55,502 nucleotides of DNA from CAYVLA01 sp964549615 [NCBI: uncultured Thermococci archaeon] (GTDB taxonomy: Archaea; CAYQAE01; CAYVLA01). The stretch is from the NCBI GenBank assembly GCA_964549615.1, contig CAZJVP010000052.1, forward strand, positions 1 to 55,502, in the 5' to 3' direction. Positions 50,144-55,502 of the stretch are shown in pieces (the first letter of the stretch is position 1; every line of letters starts with the position of its first letter). A program made the translations under genes and the position numbers. Below the pieces are notes generated by a model that was given only the letters and a program-made list of their open reading frames with translations, searched no databases and was not told the DNA's origin.

Positions 50144-50950
50144 CTAGATCAGGGCCCCCTCGAGCGCGCGCCCGCACGCACATGGCCTTTTCTCAGAGAT
50201 CTTCGGGATCACGTCGGCGAGGAGCTTCCTAACCTTGTCGACGTTCGCCTTCATCGTACGGATGACCTCCTGGTTATCGACGACCCGGCCGGTCATCCAG
50301 CAGTCATAGTCGGTCACCATGGCTATCGTCGCATAACAGATCTGGGCTTCACGCGCCAACACGCACTCAGGATACATGGTCATTCCGACCACCGATGCTC
50401 CCCAGGACCTGAAGAGGTTGGACTCGGCCCTCGTGGAGAATCTTGGGCCTTGTATGCACACGTAGACGCCGTCCGGGTGGAAGGGGAGTCCGAGCGCCTT
50501 CGCTCTCTCTCCCAGCAGCCTGTGCAGATCGGGACAAACCGGGTCCGCCGTGGACACGTGGCAGACCGGTCCGCCGTCGTAGAAGGTATCTCTCCTTCCC
50601 CTCGTCCGGTCTATGAACTGGTCAACGAACACCAGTTCGCCCGGGGCATACCTCTCCTGCAGGCTTCCAACGGCCGCAGGCGCAAGAATCGCCTTAACGC
50701 CGAGTTCCCGCAGCGCCCATATGTTTGCGCGGTAGTTTATCGCGTGGGGCGGGATTCGGTGGTTTCGCCCGTGCCTTGGTATGAATGCGACCCGCCGCCC
50801 GCCTAGCTCGCCCGTCTGGATCAGATCCGATGTTTCCCCGTAGGGCGTATAGATCTTGTGCTCCGATACGTCTTTGAACAGCTTCGGATCGTAGACGCCG
50901 GTCCCGCCGATGATGCCGATCGTGGCCGAGGGAACGTTCGTATGTACCAC
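50144..50950 (-). CDS. mtnP: S-methyl-5'-thioadenosine phosphorylase / purine nucleoside phosphorylase
   Basis: 268 residues from a GTG at 50950. A TATA-like AGCTATATCAG (minus strand, 50974-50984) lies about 29 bp upstream, giving a leaderless transcript and excluding the longer frame. Landmarks: IGIIGGTGVYD, FIPRHGRNHRIPPHAINYRANIWAL, YVCIQGPRFSTRAESNLFRSWG, and GMTMYPECVLAREAQICYA. The enzyme releases adenine from methylthioadenosine. Heads the minus-strand cluster that leads into the ribosomal proteins. Confidence 0.93.
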   Translation of the reverse strand: MVHTNVPSATIGIIGGTGVYDPKLFKDVSEHKIYTPYGETSDLIQTGELGGRRVAFIPRHGRNHRIPPHAINYRANIWALRELGVKAILAPAAVGSLQERYAPGELVFVDQFIDRTRGRRDTFYDGGPVCHVSTADPVCPDLHRLLGERAKALGLPFHPDGVYVCIQGPRFSTRAESNLFRSWGASVVGMTMYPECVLAREAQICYATIAMVTDYDCWMTGRVVDNQEVIRTMKANVDKVRKLLADVIPKISEKRPCACGRALEGALI

Positions 50951-51002
50951 CGCCCGTGACCCCGTCTCAAGATCTGATATAGCTTTTCCGCCCCTGAATG
51001 CC

Positions 51003-52019
51003 TCAGTCCTGCGGGATCGTGACGAACATGCCCGTCCTTGAGGACTCAAGCAAGCTGCAGATGGTGCGGGTTGCCCAGATGCCATCCTCGGCGGTCACCA
51101 ACGGGGTCTTGCCCTCGAGCGCGCAGTCAACGAAGTGCCAAAGGCTGGCCAGCCCGAAGCCCATCCGCCTTCCGTGCATGTCAAGCGAGAACAAGAGGTC
51201 AGGATTCTCCCGCTTGAGCTTTGAGTACTTCTCGGCCATGTTGCTGTGGCTAGCGTTGACCGTGTAGCTTCCCTCCGATCCCACGAACTCGAGCTGGAAG
51301 TCGTAGACGGCAGGATGCGTCTCGGGCAGAATCCAGCAGTTCTCTAGGGACGCAACCGACCCGGACCGGAACTCAATCAGGCTTTGGTAGAAGTCCGGCG
51401 TTTGGATCCCCATGCCGCTGAGCACGCCCGATCCGCAGACCGAGAAAGCCCGCCTCGGATCGCTTCCGAGCAGCCATCTGCAAAGATCCACCAAATGGCT
51501 ACCGAGGAACCAGAGGACGTTGGAGCGGGCAGACCAGCCCAGCATCCTGGTGGGCACGAATATCGTGTCGTTGAGCCTTGCTTGCACGAATGCCGGAGAT
51601 CCCAGCTCGCCTGAATCGATGCTACGCTTCAGCGCCATGAGGGGCGGCGACCACCTGTTGTGGAAGTCGACCATCAGCATGGATCCTGACTTTCTGGCAG
51701 CATCCGCGATCGCCTTGGCATCCTCGACCGTGGTTGCCATCGGCTTCTCGACGAGGACGTCTAGCCCCGCCTCCATAGCGAGGATGGCGGGCTCCCTGTG
51801 CAGGAAGTCGGGCGTCGCGACCGAAACGGCGTCAAGATTGGCCTTCGAGATCATCTGAGCATAGTCCGGGTAGAAAGCGCACCGAAGCCTTTGGGCCAGT
51901 TCAGTGCCTTTCTTGACATCTACGTCGCATATCGCGACCAACCTCGATCTGTCATAGGCCCGGTAAGCCTCAGCATGGGTGGTCCCGAAGGTGCCGACCC
52001 CAATGACGCCGACTCTCAG
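51003..52019 (-). CDS. Gfo/Idh/MocA-family dehydrogenase without a canonical start codon
   Basis: 338 residues if read from a CTG at 52019. The nucleotide-binding start LRVGVIGVGTFGTTHAEAYRAYDRSRLVAICD lies upstream of the first ATG/GTG/TTG in frame (TTG 51941), which would cut off the Rossmann motif. No ATG, GTG or TTG occurs in frame between the upstream stop codon and 51941. AAGGCGG precedes the CTG. Either CTG initiates or one base is wrong upstream. VLVEKPMATTVEDAKA with the EKP lysine, and GSHLVDLCRWLLG confirm the family. It sits 28 bp after the phosphohexomutase gene, so probably acts on a sugar nucleotide or sugar in the same operon. Confidence 0.82.
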   Translation of the reverse strand: MRVGVIGVGTFGTTHAEAYRAYDRSRLVAICDVDVKKGTELAQRLRCAFYPDYAQMISKANLDAVSVATPDFLHREPAILAMEAGLDVLVEKPMATTVEDAKAIADAARKSGSMLMVDFHNRWSPPLMALKRSIDSGELGSPAFVQARLNDTIFVPTRMLGWSARSNVLWFLGSHLVDLCRWLLGSDPRRAFSVCGSGVLSGMGIQTPDFYQSLIEFRSGSVASLENCWILPETHPAVYDFQLEFVGSEGSYTVNASHSNMAEKYSKLKRENPDLLFSLDMHGRRMGFGLASLWHFVDCALEGKTPLVTAEDGIWATRTICSLLESSRTGMFVTIPQD

Positions 52020-52047
52020 CCGCCTTGCCAGCTTGGACCACCTTGTT

Positions 52048-53403
52048 CTAAGCAGCGGAAAGGGAACCTTGGAGAAGGCTCGTCGTCTCGCGGCTCAGAG
52101 ACAGGGCCTCCTTCTTCGTCTTCGCTTCGCATATCACCCTAACTATGGGCTCGGTCCCTGACTTCCTAACGTACACCCAACTCGAGTCCCTGATGACGCG
52201 GATTCCATCCGTGAGGTCGATCCTCTCACCCTTGAAGTGTTCCTTGACCAAGTCCAGCAGCTGCTTGGATCGAGACGGATCGCACGGTATGTTCTTCTTT
52301 ATCATGTAGTACCTCGGCAGCCTCTCGGCCAGAGCGCTCAGCTTACCCCCGAAGTGGCAGAGCCCCTCAAGTATGAGCGCCGTGGCCGCCGGGCCATCCC
52401 TCGCGTACTGGACGGCGGGATTTATCACCCCCCCGTTCCCCTCGCCTCCCAGGACTGCCCCGGTCTGGATCATCTTCTCAACGACGTTCACCTCTCCAAC
52501 GGCGGACCTGAGGAGCGGACAGCCTCGCCTCGTCGCGACGTCCTCCACGGCCTTGGTGGTTGCGACGTTGGTCACGACGGGCCCTGGCCTGTGCTCCAGG
52601 ACGAACTCCGCCGCAAGGACCACGGAGTACTCCTCTCCCAGGGCGATCCCCTTTTCGGTCACCACCGATATGCGGTCCCCGTCAGGGTCGGTGGCGAATC
52701 CCAGATCAGCCCCGGTCTCGACCACCTTTCTGCAGAGATCCTTGAGGCTGCCCGCGGTTGGCTCCGGCCCTCTCGGGAACGTCCCATTCATTTCGCAGTT
52801 GAGCGGTATTGTCTCGCATCCGAGTCTGTTCAGCAGGATCTTCATGATCTCGGATGGAGCACTATTGCAGCAGTCCACCACCACTGCGGGCGCCGTGCTT
52901 GATATCGCTTCCACATCGATCGTCCGAAGAATGTGCTCTACGTGCTCACTGGCTGCACCCGAGTGGGTGAGCACCTCGCCAAGCCTTTCCCACGGAAGGT
53001 AACGGATGCTCTTGCTTCTGTAGATGTGGACGAGCTTGCTGCTCTGTTCCTTGTTGAGGAACACGCCGGAGGGCCCTATGAATTTCATGGCGTTCCAGTT
53101 GATCGGGTTGTGCGAGGCTGTGATCGCCACGCCGCCGCTGGCGTTGTGCCGCTTCACGTTGAATTGGATGGTCGGCGTCGTCACGATCCCGAGGTCGATC
53201 ACACGGCATCCGACCGCCGTCAGACCAGCCGTCACCGCCTCCCTCATCATCAGGCCCGATCGACGGGCGTCCCTCCCGATCACGACGGTCCCGCCCTTGC
53301 AGTAGGTGCCGAAGGCCGCCGAAAACCTTGCGACAACGTCCGGTGTGAGCGTGTCGCCGATAACTCCCCGCACGCCGGATACGCCAATCATCAGGGAAGT
53401 CAC
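52048..53403 (-). CDS. glmM: Phosphoglucosamine mutase/phosphomannomutase
   Basis: 451 residues from a GTG at 53403 that follows GGTGG by 7 bases. Alpha-D-phosphohexomutase: SGVRGVIGDTLTPDVVA, phosphoserine loop ITASHNPINWNAMKF, metal loop ATDPDGDRISVV, sugar-binding GEGNGGVINP, and C-terminal phosphate-binding RKSGTEPIVRVICEA. The enzyme interconverts sugar 1- and 6-phosphates for surface glycans. Substrate class (GlcN or Man/Glc) is not settled by motifs alone. Confidence 0.92.
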   Translation of the reverse strand: MTSLMIGVSGVRGVIGDTLTPDVVARFSAAFGTYCKGGTVVIGRDARRSGLMMREAVTAGLTAVGCRVIDLGIVTTPTIQFNVKRHNASGGVAITASHNPINWNAMKFIGPSGVFLNKEQSSKLVHIYRSKSIRYLPWERLGEVLTHSGAASEHVEHILRTIDVEAISSTAPAVVVDCCNSAPSEIMKILLNRLGCETIPLNCEMNGTFPRGPEPTAGSLKDLCRKVVETGADLGFATDPDGDRISVVTEKGIALGEEYSVVLAAEFVLEHRPGPVVTNVATTKAVEDVATRRGCPLLRSAVGEVNVVEKMIQTGAVLGGEGNGGVINPAVQYARDGPAATALILEGLCHFGGKLSALAERLPRYYMIKKNIPCDPSRSKQLLDLVKEHFKGERIDLTDGIRVIRDSSWVYVRKSGTEPIVRVICEAKTKKEALSLSRETTSLLQGSLSAA

Positions 53404-53519
53404 GAGCAATCCACCGGATCATTGCCTGTTGATCCGTATGCTTTTTCTGGACTGAAAAAGGTAACCCGGTACCGCGTCCGAAAGGCTTCTGATTGCGCAG
53501 GACGGTCACCACCGCTTGC

Positions 53520-54194
53520 TTATCGCATTCCTAGCACGGAGGGAAGCTCCAGCAGTGACCGAACGACCGCCTGTGCGCCCCGACCCAAAAGCTCCTCCTC
53601 GGATGGGGTGGGTAGTCGTTCCGTGAATCTCAGAACCGCTATTCCCTTAAAGCCGGCCGCCAGGGCCGTCTCCATGTCGGTGGGGTCGTCTCCCACGTAG
53701 AACGCATCCCGGCAGCCGAGCTCCTGGCCGCAACCGAGAAGCCTGTCCGGCGCGGGCTTGCATCTCCCCGGGCTTTCCCTACCCCAGACTGCCTCGAGGA
53801 ACCTACCGATGCGAAGCCTGCGCGCCGTTGCGCGTATGACCCGGACCGAGTTTGAGCTCACTACGCCGATCCTGAACTCGTTCTCCGAAAGCTCCGACAA
53901 CACCTGCCTTGCCCCTTGGAGAAGGGTTGCCCTCTTGAGGGCCTCGAACTCGCCTGCGGCCATGGACTGGTCCAGAAGCCGCTTGATGCGTTCCCTATCG
54001 GGGTCGCCCGCCAAATCCCGGTCGACGATCCTTCGATAGGCCGCGAAGGAGCTCTCGTTGCTTCGAACGAGGCCCTCGAGACCTAGGGCCTCGCAGGCGT
54101 GGAGCAGGTGGCGCATCATCACCTGCCTGTCGAGCTTCAAATCTGCAAGCGTAAGGTCGTAATCGAAAATTGCACATCTGGGCCCCATTGCCAT
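53520..54194 (-). CDS. HAD-superfamily hydrolase
   Basis: 224 residues from the ATG at 54194, about 25 bp after a TATA-like CATTTTATTGG (minus strand, 54214-54224). HAD motifs: AIFDYDLTLADL (motif I with an uncommon DYD rather than DxDGT), IGVVSSNSVR, GRCKPAPDRL with the lysine, and FYVGDDPTDMETA. A helical cap follows motif I. Substrate unknown. It lies upstream of the mutase gene with about 115 bp between. Confidence 0.82.
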   Translation of the reverse strand: MAMGPRCAIFDYDLTLADLKLDRQVMMRHLLHACEALGLEGLVRSNESSFAAYRRIVDRDLAGDPDRERIKRLLDQSMAAGEFEALKRATLLQGARQVLSELSENEFRIGVVSSNSVRVIRATARRLRIGRFLEAVWGRESPGRCKPAPDRLLGCGQELGCRDAFYVGDDPTDMETALAAGFKGIAVLRFTERLPTPSEEELLGRGAQAVVRSLLELPSVLGMR

Positions 54195-54344
54195 GCGGAG
54201 GCCTTCACGGGAGCCAATAAAATGGATCACCCTTTTGGCATCTGGCCCCGCCTAGGTTCGCGACCGACGTCTCCACAATCGACCTCGTGCGGCGGAATCC
54301 GGTTTGCCCGGAATTCCGGGACTTCGAGCCGAGAAGGTCGCACC

Positions 54345-54356
54345 TAAGATATTTTA
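54345..54356 (+). promoter_or_regulatory. TATA-like box upstream of the Nudix gene, with ~100-nt leader
   Basis: TAAGATATTTTA predicts transcription from about 54380, giving an unusually long leader of about 100 nt before the TTG at 54486. The leader contains a short open frame ending at 54472, but nothing that I recognise as a riboswitch or box C/D RNA. Confidence 0.4.
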
Positions 54357-54485
54357 GTCCGAGCGATCAGCTTGGTTTCAGATCAGACTCACGATTTGGC
54401 TCCAATCGTTGCAAAGGTCGTCGCGTGAGCAGAGGCTTGAGTCGTAAGGAGACCGAAATGGTGAGTTCTTAAACTGTGATGACCA

Positions 54486-54917
54486 TTGACCTCCAAAGAG
54501 ATAGTCTCGGCCGGGGGAGTTGTCTACCGGACGATGGGCGATAACGTGTTCTTCGTGCTGGTCGGGCGAAGACGGGGGAACTACTGGTGCCTGCCCAAGG
54601 GTAGGGTTGAGGAGAATGAGACCGAGGTGGAAGCCGCCAAGAGAGAAGTATTCGAGGAGACCGGAATCGGCGAGGTGGAGGTCGGAGAGAAGATCGGCAC
54701 CATTTGCTATGCGTTCTACCGCAGATCCGCCGAGACGTCCTATCAGAAACTGGTCCATTTCTACCTCATGAAGGCCAAGTCGAGCAATCTAAATGTGGGG
54801 ACGGAGTTCGACCGGGCCATGTGGTTCCCAGCAAGGGATGCCCTGAACATGGTCACGCACAGGAAGGAGAAGGAGATCGTCGCGAAGGCCATGCAGATGC
54901 TTGGCCTCCCAGTCTGA
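54486..54917 (+). CDS. Nudix hydrolase (Ap4A-hydrolase-like)
   Basis: 143 residues, TTG start. The Nudix box is perfect (GRVEENETEVEAAKREVFEETGI, given here as GX5EX7REVFEETGI), preceded by GGVVYRTMGDNVFFVLV and NYWCLPK. Size and flanks resemble diadenosine tetraphosphate hydrolases, which clean up nucleotide alarmones, but other nucleoside-diphosphate derivatives are possible. It is followed 9 bp later by acpS on the same strand, so cotranscribed. Confidence 0.88.
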   Translation: MTSKEIVSAGGVVYRTMGDNVFFVLVGRRRGNYWCLPKGRVEENETEVEAAKREVFEETGIGEVEVGEKIGTICYAFYRRSAETSYQKLVHFYLMKAKSSNLNVGTEFDRAMWFPARDALNMVTHRKEKEIVAKAMQMLGLPV

Positions 54918-54926
54918 GGCATTGCG

Positions 54927-55307
54927 ATGCGGGCTCCCTTGGTCCTTGGAATTGGCACGGACCTGGTCGAGGTCGACCGCCTGAAGCGAGCGTGGGATCG
55001 AACCGGCGAACGTTTCCTCGAAAAGATCTTCACCCAGAAAGAATTGGCATACTGCAGGGCTTTTAGCGATCCATGGCCGCATCTTGCGGCGCGATTTGCC
55101 GCCAAGGAGAGCGTCATGAAAGCACTGGGATTCTACGTCAACCCGTTGGATATTGAGATCGTCAGATGCGGCAGCGGCGCCCCCCGCGTGGCGCTCCATG
55201 GCTCTGCGCGAGCACGCGCGCATAGGAAGGGGGTTGGCGAGCTGAAGGTCACGCTCTCCCATGCCGGCCGTTTGGCGATCGCGCAATCGATTGCGGTGGG
55301 CCGCTAG
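54927..55307 (+). CDS. acpS: Holo-[acyl-carrier-protein] synthase
   Basis: 126 residues, normal AcpS length. GIGTDLVEVDRLKRAW carries the magnesium-binding Asp, and HLAARFAAKESVMKALG the second acidic residue and CoA-binding lysine. The C-terminal LKVTLSHAGRLAIA completes the fold. The enzyme transfers phosphopantetheine from CoA to a serine of an acyl carrier protein. The ACP itself is encoded immediately opposite, ending one base after this stop. Both are rare in archaea, which do not normally make fatty acids by the bacterial route. Confidence 0.92.
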   Translation: MRAPLVLGIGTDLVEVDRLKRAWDRTGERFLEKIFTQKELAYCRAFSDPWPHLAARFAAKESVMKALGFYVNPLDIEIVRCGSGAPRVALHGSARARAHRKGVGELKVTLSHAGRLAIAQSIAVGR

Positions 55308-55308
55308 C

Positions 55309-55502
55309 CTACCGCCTTTTTTCCCTGAGCCCCTTCTCCTCGAGCCTTCGCTTCACGTACTCTATGGTCTTGCCAACGGTCGTGTTCTTCTCGGCGTCCT
55401 CCAAGGGAATCTCGATGTCGAACTCCTCTTCGGATGCAGCCACCAGCTCGATCGTGTCTATGCTTTCCACACCGAAATCCTCGACGAACCTTGAGTCCAT
55501 CG
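55309..55502 (-). CDS. acpP: Acyl carrier protein, 5' end cut by the window
   Basis: At least 63 residues are visible. [34 protein letters not shown] is the ACP helix II region, with the phosphopantetheinylated serine in GVESIDT (bacterial GADSLDT). The C-terminal [14 protein letters not shown] completes the fold. The internal ATG at 55500 is most likely the conserved residue before DSRF, not the start, because helix I is missing; the gene should continue beyond the window. Convergent with acpS. Confidence 0.9.
   Translation of the reverse strand, partial: MDSRFVEDFGVESIDTIELVAASEEEFDIEIPLEDAEKNTTVGKTIEYVKRRLEEKGLREKRR

Noticed and set aside
54470-54560. Box C/D RNA starting at GTGATGA (54477)
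   Set aside because: A C-box-like heptamer is present, but no CTGA box lies at suitable spacing and no terminal stem forms; it overlaps the Nudix start.

Overview
The window is chromosomal DNA of an archaeon, probably an uncultivated one. Archaeal markers are SRP54 and FtsY, prefoldin alpha, aIF6, ribosomal proteins S19e, L31e, L39e and LX/L18a, a PDCD5-like protein, TFE, 20S proteasome alpha and beta subunits, Trm5, aTrm56, an archaeal-type 8-oxoguanine glycosylase and DUF2110. Many genes have a TATA-like box about 25-35 bp before the start codon (leaderless or short-leader transcripts), and GTG/TTG starts are common. The DNA is GC-rich. I cannot fix the phylum from sequence alone.

Layout. 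1-2.2 kb: a secreted, membrane-anchored protein of a new-looking family (paralog A) and a small ribbon-helix-helix (RHH) regulator. 2.3-10.4 kb: five 10-bp tandem repeats in front of a five-gene [NiFe]-hydrogenase operon with NuoE-, NuoF- and NuoG-like subunits plus small and large subunits. The NuoF-like subunit is fused to a GltD/NfnB-type FAD/NAD(P)H module. A rubredoxin gene of 54 codons follows. 10.4-22.9 kb: accessory metabolism, with an aldo/keto-reductase-like barrel, paralog B, an M20 deacylase, a Gfo/Idh/MocA dehydrogenase, two divergent neutral-ceramidase-like proteins, a LigD-type ligase-polymerase, a HAD phosphatase, a Nudix/IPP-isomerase-like protein and a sugar isomerase-like barrel.

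23-38.6 kb: mostly housekeeping: gatB, DUF92, trm5, thiC, argC-argJ, HAD phosphatase-DUF1638, a secreted beta-helix protein, two small unknowns, sppA, psmB-psmA, aTrm56, the TFE-HD-DUF2110 operon, and a tRNA-Arg(GCG) whose D-loop carries an unusual insertion and whose 5' end overlaps the DUF2110 stop. 38.7-41.2 kb: a divergent extracellular pair, frame-broken paralog C and a secreted TIM-barrel-like protein. 41.3-55.5 kb: 8-oxoG glycosylase, histidine phosphatase, LOG-like protein, SHMT-like enzyme, srp54, then the protein-biogenesis cluster read on the minus strand (mtnP-yhbY-rps19e-PDCD5-rpl39e-rpl31e-eif6-rplX-pfdA-ftsY), Gfo/Idh/MocA dehydrogenase and phosphohexomutase, HAD phosphatase, Nudix hydrolase, and finally holo-ACP synthase facing an acyl carrier protein cut by the window edge.

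The strongest candidates for something new are the hydrogenase with its NuoF-GltD fusion and helically phased operator, the three-member GATase-like membrane-anchored family (A, B, C), the tRNA-Arg with an expanded D-loop, and the ACP/AcpS pair in an archaeon.
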